This document shows, in pieces, positions 36,886 through 45,927 of a DNA stretch of 46,367 nucleotides. Source of the DNA: Bacteroidales bacterium (GTDB taxonomy: Bacteria; Bacteroidota; Bacteroidia; Bacteroidales; Muribaculaceae); contig JALEMF010000119.1 of assembly GCA_022768005.1 (NCBI GenBank), positions 1-46,367 on the forward strand. Direction: 5' to 3'. How positions within the stretch are numbered: the stretch's first letter is position 1; every line of letters starts with the position of its first letter. Under the pieces are notes generated by a model. The model ran no database searches. It was not told where the DNA came from and saw nothing but the letters and a program-made list of their open reading frames with translations. The position numbers were made by a program, and so were the translations under genes.

Positions 36886-37674
36886 ATGATTGGAAGTATT
36901 ATTGGAGATATTGTGGGTAGCGTGTACGAATTCTCGGTAAACAATATTACAACAAAGGAATTTGAATTATTCAGCAAAGAAGGTGATTTCACTGATGACA
37001 GTATCCTTACATGTGCAACTGCCGACTGGCTTCTTCACAGAGGCAACGCCGGAGAATACTACGCTGAGTACGGACTGAAATATCCGTCACCGATGGGCGG
37101 ATACGGAAGCAGGTTTGTAGTATGGCTTTACTGCGCCAAAGACAAAAATCACAGTCCATACAACAGTTGCGGTAACGGTTCTGCGATGCGAGTAGGTCCT
37201 GTTGGCTGGGCATACGACACAGTAGAAGAAGTTCTTGAAATGGCAAAGAAAAGTGCTGAATGTACACACAATCACGCTGAGGGAATAAAGGGAGCGCAGG
37301 CTGTAGCATTAGCCATTCTGATGTCAAGGCAAAAATACAGCAAGGAGGCAATACGCACCGAAATAGAAAGACGCTTCGGATACAATCTTCACTTCACATG
37401 TGATGAAATCCGACCTGCCTACACGTTTAAGGAGACCTGTCAGGAAAGTGTACCACAAGCCATAGTGGCTTTCCTTGAAGGTAAAGACTTTGAGGACTCT
37501 ATAAGGAATGCAATATCTATCGGCGGAGACAGTGACACTATCGGCTGCATCACCGGCAGTATAGCCGAAGCATTCTATGGTGTCCCGGAAGAATTAAGAA
37601 AGAAGGCTATGGAGTACCTCCCTGATGAATTAAAAACAATAGTAACAGAATTTGAAAACAAATATAATCACTGA
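36886..37674 (+). CDS. ADP-ribosylglycohydrolase (DraG/ARH family)
   Basis: Enzyme of 262 residues predicted to cleave ADP-ribose from proteins or other acceptors. The family's catalytic blocks are all visible: GSIIGDIVGSVYE at 3-15, the metal-binding FTDDS at 35-39, GNGSAMR near 98, THNHAEG near 130, and IGGDSDTIGC near 207. This set of Asp residues binds two magnesium ions in DraG and ARH3. So the enzyme looks active. Its neighbours are an ADP-ribose-sensing regulator type (NrtR) and a vWA/macro-like fusion, all sharing an ADP-ribose theme. The acceptor is unknown. Confidence 0.93.
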   Translation: MIGSIIGDIVGSVYEFSVNNITTKEFELFSKEGDFTDDSILTCATADWLLHRGNAGEYYAEYGLKYPSPMGGYGSRFVVWLYCAKDKNHSPYNSCGNGSAMRVGPVGWAYDTVEEVLEMAKKSAECTHNHAEGIKGAQAVALAILMSRQKYSKEAIRTEIERRFGYNLHFTCDEIRPAYTFKETCQESVPQAIVAFLEGKDFEDSIRNAISIGGDSDTIGCITGSIAEAFYGVPEELRKKAMEYLPDELKTIVTEFENKYNH

Positions 37675-37681
37675 AAATATT

Positions 37682-38752
37682 ATGGAAAATAAAAAAGCAC
37701 ATATTTACAACCTTATCATCGTTGATGAAAGCGGTTCTATGAGTTATCTGGAAAAAGCGACTCTGAACGGCATCAACAGCACTATTAACACAATTCGTAA
37801 AGCACAAAAAGAGTTTGTAAACACACAAGTTCACACATTGTCACTCGTGACATTCAGTTCGGGCTCAGGAGGAGCAAAGGTACAAGCCGTAATAAACAAC
37901 GAACCGATATCTCAGGTTAAAACGTTTAAAGATTATACTCCAAACGGCGGCACTCCGCTTTATGATGCAATAGGGTTTTCACTGTCAACACTGTACAATT
38001 ATATCAAAGCTGATAAAGATGCGACAGCAGTGGTGACAATACTAACTGATGGTTTGGAAAATTCATCTACTGATTGGACAGTTGATGCACTGCGGAGTTT
38101 CATAGAAAAACTCAAAGCAGAGGGTTGGTCTTTCTCATATATGGGTTCCGACCATGACGTTAAACAGGTTACGGACCTCCTTTCTATTGACAATGTCATT
38201 GAATTCAGTCATAATGATACAGGAGTTGACCATACATGGGTACGCGAAAGTTCTTCCAGACGTGCATATTACGAAAAAATGAATACAATGTACGGAGAAG
38301 ACAATATTACAGCAGATGAGATAATGGAAAGAAAACGCAATTTTGCAAGAGAGTATTACGGTGCGAGAGTGACACCTGACAGAATTCGCCATCTTAATGA
38401 AAACGAAATCTTCGTTTTCGGAAGCAATAGTGCCGGTTTTCATAACGGAGGTGCAGCACAAGTTGCGATGATTAAATTCGGAGCCGTATGGGGACAAGGA
38501 GAAGGACTGCAAGGGAACTCCTACGCAATTCCTACTACCGGATTTTTTGAAAATATGGTACAAGCAATTAATCGTTTTATTGATTTTGCAATGCGCAATC
38601 CTCAGAAACGGTTCTTGGTTACTCGTATAGGCTGCGGAAATGCCGGATATATGGCAGAACAAATTGCTCCATATTTCAAAGAGTGTGTCAAATTGGAAAA
38701 TGTAGCATTACCGGCAGAATTTTGGACAGCATTAGGATTGAGAATGTTCTGA
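37682..38752 (+). CDS. vWA domain fused to macro-like (ADP-ribose-binding type) domain
   Basis: Protein of 356 residues without signal peptide or membrane helix. The N-terminal vWA domain (about 1-205) has an intact metal-ion-dependent adhesion site: DESGS near residue 15, a Thr in GGTPLYDA and an Asp in LTDGLEN. The C-terminal part (about 235-356) resembles the macro-like domain of the phage/A1S_2505 type: ENEIFVFGSNSAGFHNGGAA, YAIPTTG and VTRIGCGNAGY. The frame opens at 37652, overlapping the upstream gene; the ATG at 37682, 8 bases after that stop, is my choice. A role with the neighbouring glycohydrolase is likely; which partner it recruits is unknown. Confidence 0.75.
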   Translation: MENKKAHIYNLIIVDESGSMSYLEKATLNGINSTINTIRKAQKEFVNTQVHTLSLVTFSSGSGGAKVQAVINNEPISQVKTFKDYTPNGGTPLYDAIGFSLSTLYNYIKADKDATAVVTILTDGLENSSTDWTVDALRSFIEKLKAEGWSFSYMGSDHDVKQVTDLLSIDNVIEFSHNDTGVDHTWVRESSSRRAYYEKMNTMYGEDNITADEIMERKRNFAREYYGARVTPDRIRHLNENEIFVFGSNSAGFHNGGAAQVAMIKFGAVWGQGEGLQGNSYAIPTTGFFENMVQAINRFIDFAMRNPQKRFLVTRIGCGNAGYMAEQIAPYFKECVKLENVALPAEFWTALGLRMF

Positions 38753-38768
38753 TACTACGTAAAAATAC

Positions 38769-38811
38769 GAAAACAGGGTTGAAATCTTTTCGGACTTCAA
38801 CCCTGTTTTAT
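38769..38811. terminator. Bidirectional terminator between convergent genes
   Basis: AAAACAGGGTTGAA (38770-38783) pairs with TTCAACCCTGTTTT (38796-38809). T-rich tracts follow on both strands, so it can end the vWA/macro gene and the tricorn-like gene. Confidence 0.88.
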
Positions 38812-38824
38812 ATTTCAGATTACT

Positions 38825-41800
38825 TTATTTTTTGGAATCCAAGTCGTGTAATAAGGTTTCAACAGCCTTATGAAGCTGTGCATCTTCACCAGCCATTACG
38901 TCAGCCGGATTTACAGGTACGAGGACGTCAGGGTCAAGTTGTTTGTTTTCAAGGTAAGAACCGTCTTCAAGCTGATAACCGATAACAGGAATACCGAAAA
39001 TCATTGAAGAGTCCTGCATTGTAACCCAGTTTACGGAAGTCATAGTTCCCGGTACTGGCATACCTACAAGTTTACCCAAACCCATAGTTTTATATACCCA
39101 AGGAGTACCGTGAGCATTGCTGTAACATGCTTCACACTGTACCATAATACTCGGTTTATTCCAACGTCTTGAAGGCATATCGCAAGATGCTTTGCCACGC
39201 GCAACTTGAGTCAAATACTTTTTACCGCTGAAGAATACTTCGATATCTTCGTGCATACGACCTCCGCCATTATTACGAATGTCTATCACGATACCTTCTT
39301 TTTCATTGTACTTGCCAAGGACGTCTGAGTACATCGGACGGAATGAATCATCACTCATTTGAGCGATATGTACGTATCCGAGACGACCGTTACTCCAGCG
39401 TTCCACATCTTCAGCACGTTTGCGTATCCAACGTTCGTACATCAAATTGCTCTGAACACCAAGTGAAATAGGTACTATAACTTCATCAATAGTACTTCCA
39501 TCACTTGCACTCTTGAATGTAACGAGAGTTTTCTTACCTGCGATATTGTTAAACAATGCTGATTGATCTGTTTCCGCATTGATTTCAGTACCATTAATTT
39601 TTGTAATAACAGCACCTGCGGTGAGTTTAGTCCAAGACTTGTCAAATGGACCGCCCGCAATTATTTCTGCCACCTTCAAGCCGTCACCGGTGTAAGACAT
39701 ATCATAAAGAAGTCCTAATGATGCAGTACGGTCAGCAGTCTTGGCAGGAGTTGAATAGTAACGACTGCCTGTATGAGATACATTAAGTTCACCAAGCAGT
39801 TCACTTAGCATTTCAGCAAAGTCGTAATTATTATTGATGTGCGGAAGGAATTTGCGATACGATTCCGTCATTTTTTCCCAATCTACACCGTGCATATTTG
39901 TATTGTAAAATCTTGCACCTTCTTCACGTTTAACGTAGTCAAACATAAATTCTCTTTCTGCAGCAAGGTCAATATCCTGCTTTGCGCTGAAAGAAATTGA
40001 AGTGAGCTTATCACTCTTAGGATCAAGCTTTTTAACGGAACGACCGAGTAAATAGATTTTTCCATCTTTATCCATATCAAGTCCGGCTAAGCCTACTTTC
40101 TTGGATACGATTTTAGTTTCTTTCTTACGAAGTGACACTTTCCACAAGTCGTACGAAGTATCAACGGAGGTGATAAAATAAAGAGATTCACCGTCTTTTG
40201 TCATAATCATATCGACGATGTTTGAAGAGAACTCCGTAAGACGAACTTTTCTGTAGTCAATATTATCAAATTCCACGATGATATCTTTGACATCTTTCTT
40301 GTCGTCTGAAGATTTGTCTATCTTGTCAGACTTTTTATCCTTATCCTTCTTGTCTTTGTCAGCCTTTTCTTTTTCTGCTTTTTCAGTTTTTTCCTTCTTT
40401 TTCTGCTCATCTTTATAGATTTCGAAGTCTTCTTCGCTAAGCATAAACTTGTCGTAAGCTTCTCTATTCAAGAATATTGCAAAAATATCATCTTGAGAAC
40501 CCCAAGATGCTTGATTTCTCATACCATAACATTCTGACTGATAGATGATGGCATTACCGTCAAGCGCCCAACGCGGATTAGCATCAGTATATCCGCTTTG
40601 AGTCAGGTTATGTACTTCACCGGATTCTACATTGATGATAGCGACATCAGTGTAAGGTGCGTGCATATTGTCAACAATAGTAGTGAGAATCCATTTGCCG
40701 TCAGGAGACCATGAGAATTGGAAACCCGTACCCTTATAAGGTACTAAAGAGCCGTCTGTAAGTTGGCGAGACTTTCCGGACTTAACGTCCATAATCATGA
40801 TTTTATCTCTATCCTGAATATATGCCATTTTCTTACCGTCAGGTGAATAAATCGGGCAGAAACGTTCCACTTTATCCTTGGTGCTGAACAGAGGTTTTTC
40901 CTCTATCGTAGTAGCAACAGAAAAATATGGGTCTTCATGTTTCATTTCGGCAGTAAAAATGTTGTACTGTCTGTTTCTCTGAGAAGTGTAAGCAATGGTC
41001 TTACCGTCCGGAGTCCATTCCACATTTGATTCAGCTTCAGGAGTATTAGTGATTTGCTTTACTGAAGAATAATCAACAGATGCTACGAACACGTCACCTC
41101 GTGCAGTGAATGCAATCTGCTTGCCGTCAGGAGATATTGAAAGGCTCTGAGGAGTGGCACTAATTCTGTCAACCTGAGGGACTTCATCTACAACAATATC
41201 AATATTTACCTTTGAAACCTTATTACCGGTGCCAATAGTGTATATTTCGCCATCGTAGCCGATAGCCATAGTACCATTTGCCGCACGTGAAAGGAATCTC
41301 ACGGGGTTTGTCTTGAAGTTAGTAATTTGAGTAACTTTACTTGGAACTGAAATATCAAATGAATACACATTCATCGATTTACCGTCTCTTTCTGACAGAA
41401 AATAGACTGTCTTATTATCCTCGCTCAGCACAGGGTTTCTGTCCTCACCGCCTCTATTGGTAAGGTTTGTGTAGGTACCGGCTTTGATATCGTATTTCCA
41501 AATATCACGAGTGACAGAAGATGTGTGGTGTTTACGCCATTCATTTTCCATTCCCTTATTGTCTTGATACACCATCCATGAGCCGTCTTTGGAATAAGAC
41601 GGCATCTCAACAACGGCTGCAGTAATTTGCTCTGTTCTGCCTCCGGTTAGAGGTACTTTATATAATTCTGTGTATCTGCTTGAAGGAAATTGGACTGACT
41701 TTACAGGGTCCTGAATTGAAGCAGAGAATACAACGAATTTCCCGTCAGGAGTGAATGTTTGTGGAATTTCGTTTGCAGAATTAGTAGTAAGTCGTTTTGC

Positions 41801-42094
41801 TGTTCCACCGGTAGCGGGCATAATGAAGATATCAAAATTACCGTTACGGTCGCTTGTGAATGCGATTGATTTACTATCCGGAGACCATACGGGAGATGTC
41901 TCGTATGTCGGTTGCGTAGTCAGACGTGTTGCAGTACCGCCAGAAACAGGGACTGTGTAAATATCACCTTTGTAAGTAAAGGCTATTGACTTCCCGTCCG
42001 GGGAAATCATCACGTCACGTAACCATAAAGGCGTTACTGCAGATGCAGTCAAGCCGACAAATGCAATAGCACAACTAATAATTACCTTTTTCAT
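38825..42094 (-). CDS. Tricorn-like S41-family protease
   Basis: Secreted peptidase of 1089 residues. A signal peptide (1-20) is followed by a beta-propeller built from TolB/WD40-like SPDGK repeats (about 25-330), then a second propeller region (to about 560). A Lys/Glu/Asp-rich segment of about 50 residues (roughly 580-625) precedes the remaining propeller strands. A PDZ-like domain (about 790-880) and an S41 catalytic domain (to 1075) follow, with DIRNNGGGRMHED and a probable nucleophile Ser in CYSNAHG. Tricorn relatives degrade peptides released by other proteases. It is monocistronic, with a promoter at 42137-42166. Confidence 0.9.
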   Translation of the reverse strand: MKKVIISCAIAFVGLTASAVTPLWLRDVMISPDGKSIAFTYKGDIYTVPVSGGTATRLTTQPTYETSPVWSPDSKSIAFTSDRNGNFDIFIMPATGGTAKRLTTNSANEIPQTFTPDGKFVVFSASIQDPVKSVQFPSSRYTELYKVPLTGGRTEQITAAVVEMPSYSKDGSWMVYQDNKGMENEWRKHHTSSVTRDIWKYDIKAGTYTNLTNRGGEDRNPVLSEDNKTVYFLSERDGKSMNVYSFDISVPSKVTQITNFKTNPVRFLSRAANGTMAIGYDGEIYTIGTGNKVSKVNIDIVVDEVPQVDRISATPQSLSISPDGKQIAFTARGDVFVASVDYSSVKQITNTPEAESNVEWTPDGKTIAYTSQRNRQYNIFTAEMKHEDPYFSVATTIEEKPLFSTKDKVERFCPIYSPDGKKMAYIQDRDKIMIMDVKSGKSRQLTDGSLVPYKGTGFQFSWSPDGKWILTTIVDNMHAPYTDVAIINVESGEVHNLTQSGYTDANPRWALDGNAIIYQSECYGMRNQASWGSQDDIFAIFLNREAYDKFMLSEEDFEIYKDEQKKKEKTEKAEKEKADKDKKDKDKKSDKIDKSSDDKKDVKDIIVEFDNIDYRKVRLTEFSSNIVDMIMTKDGESLYFITSVDTSYDLWKVSLRKKETKIVSKKVGLAGLDMDKDGKIYLLGRSVKKLDPKSDKLTSISFSAKQDIDLAAEREFMFDYVKREEGARFYNTNMHGVDWEKMTESYRKFLPHINNNYDFAEMLSELLGELNVSHTGSRYYSTPAKTADRTASLGLLYDMSYTGDGLKVAEIIAGGPFDKSWTKLTAGAVITKINGTEINAETDQSALFNNIAGKKTLVTFKSASDGSTIDEVIVPISLGVQSNLMYERWIRKRAEDVERWSNGRLGYVHIAQMSDDSFRPMYSDVLGKYNEKEGIVIDIRNNGGGRMHEDIEVFFSGKKYLTQVARGKASCDMPSRRWNKPSIMVQCEACYSNAHGTPWVYKTMGLGKLVGMPVPGTMTSVNWVTMQDSSMIFGIPVIGYQLEDGSYLENKQLDPDVLVPVNPADVMAGEDAQLHKAVETLLHDLDSKK

Positions 42095-42136
42095 ATTTAA
42101 AATTAATTAATGAATTAAATTTCAATTATTTGTTTA

Positions 42137-42166
42137 CAAATTTAATTATTTACTGCGGAGTGACAA
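42137..42166 (-). promoter_or_regulatory. Promoter of the tricorn-like gene
   Basis: On the minus strand TTG (42166-42164), 19 bases, TAAATTTG (42144-42137): a near-ideal Bacteroidota promoter, about 43 bases upstream of the start codon. Confidence 0.65.
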
Positions 42167-42197
42167 AAATTAATTTTATCAATTCATTAATTATGGC

Positions 42198-42205
42198 TAA
42201 CTTTG
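42198..42205 (+). promoter_or_regulatory. -7 element of surE promoter
   Basis: TAACTTTG, 27 bases before the surE ATG. No clear -33 element is seen. Confidence 0.5.
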
Positions 42206-42232
42206 TAACATAAACCCGATAAAAAAACGAAT

Positions 42233-42997
42233 ATGACAGAAAGACCATTAATACTTATAAGCAATGATGACAGCATAAATGCACCGGGACTTAGAGTTCT
42301 CGTTGACTGCGTGAAAAATATAGGAAATGTTTGGGTAGTAGCGCCGGAAAAGCCACAGTCCGGTATGTCATCTGCTATGACGGTTAATGGACCTCTGAGA
42401 ATTAAGGAATACCCTGAATATAATGGTGCGAAGATGTATTCCGTTGACGGTACGCCTGTGGATTGCATCAAACTTGCTTTGCATCACATTGTGCCGAAAA
42501 AGCCGGACATTATTGTCAGTGGTGTGAACCACGGCAGCAATGCGGGTAACAACGTTTTGTACTCCGGCACTATGGGTGCTGCTATGGAGGGCGCTATGAT
42601 TGGAATACCGGCTATAGGTTTTTCACTGTTGAGTCATTCATTATCAGCCGATTTTTCTCATTGCACGGATTACATCACGAGTATTACCGAAACAATTTTA
42701 AGAGAAGGATTGCCTTACAGAACTTGCCTCAACATCAATTTTCCCAAGAATAAAATTAACGGCTTAAAAGTGGTACGTACGGCTCTGAGCCATTGGACTG
42801 AAGAGTACCGGGAATACGTTGACCCACACGGCAAACCATTCTATTGGCTTACCGGATCAATGATTAATGAAGAACCTGATTCCGATGACACAGACCTCTA
42901 TTGGCTTGATAGAAATTTTGCCACAATCGTACCTACTCAGATAGACCAAAGTGACTTGGGGCTTATCCCCTCTGTCAAGGAACTGCTTGAAGAATAA
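42233..42997 (+). CDS. surE: 5'/3'-nucleotidase SurE
   Basis: Metal-dependent phosphatase that removes phosphate from nucleoside monophosphates. The 254 residues show the metal-binding ISNDDSINAPG near residue 9-19, the Ser loop SGMSSAMT near residue 43, and the Asn of VSGVNHGSNAG near 93. All ligands are present. It is divergent from the tricorn-like gene and convergent with the DUF486 gene, which ends 2 bases after its stop. The family is well described; its in vivo substrate in Bacteroidota is not settled. Confidence 0.96.
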   Translation: MTERPLILISNDDSINAPGLRVLVDCVKNIGNVWVVAPEKPQSGMSSAMTVNGPLRIKEYPEYNGAKMYSVDGTPVDCIKLALHHIVPKKPDIIVSGVNHGSNAGNNVLYSGTMGAAMEGAMIGIPAIGFSLLSHSLSADFSHCTDYITSITETILREGLPYRTCLNINFPKNKINGLKVVRTALSHWTEEYREYVDPHGKPFYWLTGSMINEEPDSDDTDLYWLDRNFATIVPTQIDQSDLGLIPSVKELLEE

Positions 42998-42999
42998 TT

Positions 43000-43371
43000 T
43001 TACTTCATAAAGCAGAAATACACTGCCAGTACAAGACAAACAAAGGCGGCAAAGTGATTCCAATGTAGCTGTTCTCCCTTAAAGAACACCACCGTAAACA
43101 CAGTAAAAACGATAAGAGTAATCACTTCCTGGATTATCTTTAGTTCCATAAGTGAGAAACTTCCGCCGTTACCTATAAATCCGTACCTGTTTGCAGGTAC
43201 TTGGAATGAATACTCCGCAAGAGCAAGCAGCCATGAAAAAAGGATTACTACGTAAAGCGGAGTGTTATTTGATATAATATGTGCTTCTTGAAGTTTCACA
43301 TGGCCGTACCATGCAAAAGTCATAAAAATATTTGAAACTACAAGTAATAATATTGTTAACCAAGCGGACAT
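43000..43371 (-). CDS. DUF486 (DMT-superfamily) small membrane protein
   Basis: Small integral membrane protein of about 123 residues with four hydrophobic helices. The family signature near the start, SNIFMTFAWYGH, and FLVPANRYG-like ANRYGFIGNGG are clear. The family has the fold of half a drug/metabolite transporter and its substrate is unknown. The frame opens at 43395, overlapping the PAP2 gene, but the ATG at 43371 fits family N-termini better and leaves a 10-base gap. It is the last gene in an operon with an LTA-synthase-like enzyme and a phosphatase. Confidence 0.85.
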   Translation of the reverse strand: MSAWLTILLLVVSNIFMTFAWYGHVKLQEAHIISNNTPLYVVILFSWLLALAEYSFQVPANRYGFIGNGGSFSLMELKIIQEVITLIVFTVFTVVFFKGEQLHWNHFAAFVCLVLAVYFCFMK

Positions 43372-43381
43372 AATAATATGT

Positions 43382-44071
43382 TTATAAAATTTCAACTCTT
43401 ATTGCTATGTACAACACAGTAAGAATTCCTGCGATAATTGTCACATCTGTTGCATCAAAGCCACTCTTGCATTCTCGCTGACGCCAAGGAGACTCGCCTC
43501 CATTTACTATGCGAAGACTAAGAGCGTACTTACTGATATAATAGCAAGAAATGCCTACGAATGTACCGATTACCGCCCCTACTAAAAGGTCGCCTAAATA
43601 GTGCACACCAAGGTACAAACGAGAATACGAATTGATGATAGCCCACAGAATTATAAAACACACAAAACGGCATTTTTTGAATAACATAGAGCTGAATGCT
43701 ACAAGTGCAAACGAATTTGCTGCATGACACGATGGAAAACCGAAATTTCCTCCCCGATAATCATTGACTACGTGAATAAATTGTGATATGGGATTATCAA
43801 GATGTGCCGGTCGCAGACGTTCAAGCATCGGACGCATGAACGATGCACAAAATTGGTCAGTAATAAGGATTGTCAAAGCTATACCGAGAACCCATACTAC
43901 TACCGATTTAGGCTTATATTTTTTTAATAATATATACAATATGGTAGCGTACATCGGTATCCATATAAACCGTCCGGAATACAAGTACATAAATTGGTCA
44001 AAAAATTCCGAATGGAAACTATTCACAAATAGTGTTACCTTTGTGTCTATTTCAATTAATGTATCAATCAT
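43382..44071 (-). CDS. PAP2-family membrane phosphatase
   Basis: Polytopic membrane phosphatase of 229 residues. The three PAP2 motifs are seen: RPMLERLRP (with Arg in place of the usual first Lys), PSCHAANSF (the usual PSGH with Cys for Gly), and SRLYLGVHYLGD. Both changes are conservative and catalytic His residues remain. Such enzymes act on lipid A phosphates, undecaprenyl pyrophosphate or phosphatidic acid. Its start overlaps the upstream gene's stop by 1 base. The neighbouring LTA-synthase-like enzyme suggests a lipid head-group pathway. Confidence 0.9.
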   Translation of the reverse strand: MIDTLIEIDTKVTLFVNSFHSEFFDQFMYLYSGRFIWIPMYATILYILLKKYKPKSVVVWVLGIALTILITDQFCASFMRPMLERLRPAHLDNPISQFIHVVNDYRGGNFGFPSCHAANSFALVAFSSMLFKKCRFVCFIILWAIINSYSRLYLGVHYLGDLLVGAVIGTFVGISCYYISKYALSLRIVNGGESPWRQRECKSGFDATDVTIIAGILTVLYIAIRVEIL

Positions 44072-45927
44072 TACAAGTCCTCCAAATCATTATATACCGT
44101 TTGCAAATACGCCTTTGCCTGCTTTTCAAGAATGTCGGTATCATCACCGCTTTTTCCATCTATCCTTGAAGCATCAAGATTATACACAATATACGCACTG
44201 TCTTTCACTATACCCATATATTCCGGCTCTGTAAAAAATGCAAAGTGAGGTGACGTATGTGAAAATATGTTCTTACTATACTTAAAGTCATCGCTGCTGA
44301 TTCCGAGTGCGGAAAGTACTGTGGCTACAATATCTGTCTGACACCCGACAGTACTTATTTTCACTCCTGTTTTCTGCAGTGCTCCGCCTGCAAGAACGAG
44401 TGGAATGCGATGACGCTCAAGAACATTGTCCAGGCTCTTGGGATAAGCGCCGTAATGGTCCGGCGTTATTATCACAAGGGAATTATTCCACTTTCCGGAA
44501 GCCTTAAGTTTATCCACGAAGTCGCCTATACAACTATCTGCGTACGCAAATGCATTAGCACGATTTTCCTGATCCGGATACTTGACTTTTAGTTTTTTCT
44601 TGTAAGGCACTTCAAATGGCTCATGGCTGCTTGACGTCTGAATAACTCTGAATTGCGGTGTAGTGCCTGAATATTGCTTTAGTTCATCAAATACTCGTCC
44701 GAAAAGGACATCATCATGTGCGCCCCATTTGCTTTTACGCTCTGACACCGTAAAATCTTTATCCTTTACTATATGCTCAAAGCCTTGACTGACAAGGTAT
44801 GCAAGCATATTGGTAAAATTTATGTCGCCACCGTAATAGTAACTTACATCGTAGCCATTAGCCTTCAGTGTCTTTGGCAATGATGGTAAATGCTCCGCCT
44901 TTTCAACGTATTTCATTATGCTCGTATTCGGCTGAGAAGGGAATCCGCTCAATATAGCGGGTATGGCACGGTCAGTTCTGAAACTGTTTGCATAAAAATT
45001 CGTAAATAGAACACCTTCATTTGCTATGCTGTCAAGACGAATCGCTATATCTTCACCGCCAAGAGAAGGCATTATTTGTGACGAAAAACTTTCAGCTATT
45101 ATAAGGTAAATATCCGGTCTTTGCATATTCAGCAGTGAATCATTTAATTCAAACGTTTTATCCTGCATACCTGTAAAGACAGTACTTGCCTCTTTTTCAT
45201 CAAGAAAACGGTATTGCTCCTTGAAGTTGCTCTGATGAGTCGCTGAATACATCAGGCTGAACTGAGGATTTATCGCCACATGGTTAAGTTTCTGATTTTG
45301 GCTGAAATAAGCACGGCTCAGATTCATAGTAGATACTGTCACGCCACCCCTTATAGAGAGAAATAGCAATCCGCACATCAACAATACTATCGCCGCTGCA
45401 CCTATTTTTCTTTTAACCCCACCCGTCAGTTGAGTCACTGTAAATTTCGACGTAATGACTGTAAGAAATTTCCATACAGAGAATGTCAGTATTGCAAAAA
45501 TTGCAAGCGACAATATTGTTTCCCCTATCGTTGCACTTGCCATAGCGGAAGACGGCGATGAGAAAAAATAAAACAGCGGAGTCATATCAAGACGAAAACC
45601 CCAATATGAGTACAATGCTATATCAAGAACCGTAACTAATGATATAATAAAAGCAACAATGCCATAATATACCTTTTCAACTATTTCAACACTCTTATTC
45701 TTCACACCTAATCTCACTGCACCAAGCAGCATCGGCAACACTGCCAAATACCCCGACATACTCGCATCAAGCGACAATCCTGCATACATTGCGGAAAGAA
45801 TTTCGCCGAACGATACGTCACCAAACGAAGAAGAATAATAGCAGCACACAAAACCGATACGCTGAAGGATAAATATGGCGATTAATGTTATGTAAAGAAA
45901 TGTGTATCTATAAATAAATTTCAGCAT
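44071..45927 (-). CDS. LTA-synthase-like membrane sulfatase-fold enzyme
   Basis: Inner-membrane enzyme of 618 residues. Five N-terminal helices (about 5-200) carry an extracytoplasmic alkaline-phosphatase-type domain. Catalytic signatures include IAESFSSQIMPSLGG, a Thr in NSFRTDRAIPAI that corresponds to the nucleophile Thr of lipoteichoic acid synthases, and TPDHYG with metal-binding Asp and His. Lipoteichoic acid is not expected in a Gram-negative organism, so the enzyme probably transfers phosphoglycerol or phosphoethanolamine to another glycan or lipid. It heads an operon with a PAP2 phosphatase and a DUF486 protein. Confidence 0.9.
   Translation of the reverse strand: MLKFIYRYTFLYITLIAIFILQRIGFVCCYYSSSFGDVSFGEILSAMYAGLSLDASMSGYLAVLPMLLGAVRLGVKNKSVEIVEKVYYGIVAFIISLVTVLDIALYSYWGFRLDMTPLFYFFSSPSSAMASATIGETILSLAIFAILTFSVWKFLTVITSKFTVTQLTGGVKRKIGAAAIVLLMCGLLFLSIRGGVTVSTMNLSRAYFSQNQKLNHVAINPQFSLMYSATHQSNFKEQYRFLDEKEASTVFTGMQDKTFELNDSLLNMQRPDIYLIIAESFSSQIMPSLGGEDIAIRLDSIANEGVLFTNFYANSFRTDRAIPAILSGFPSQPNTSIMKYVEKAEHLPSLPKTLKANGYDVSYYYGGDINFTNMLAYLVSQGFEHIVKDKDFTVSERKSKWGAHDDVLFGRVFDELKQYSGTTPQFRVIQTSSSHEPFEVPYKKKLKVKYPDQENRANAFAYADSCIGDFVDKLKASGKWNNSLVIITPDHYGAYPKSLDNVLERHRIPLVLAGGALQKTGVKISTVGCQTDIVATVLSALGISSDDFKYSKNIFSHTSPHFAFFTEPEYMGIVKDSAYIVYNLDASRIDGKSGDDTDILEKQAKAYLQTVYNDLEDL

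Noticed and set aside
38135..38662. Minus-strand open frame of 175 codons inside the vWA/macro-like gene
   Set aside because: Antisense to a gene with intact catalytic and metal motifs; Cys- and Ser-rich shadow composition and no promoter.
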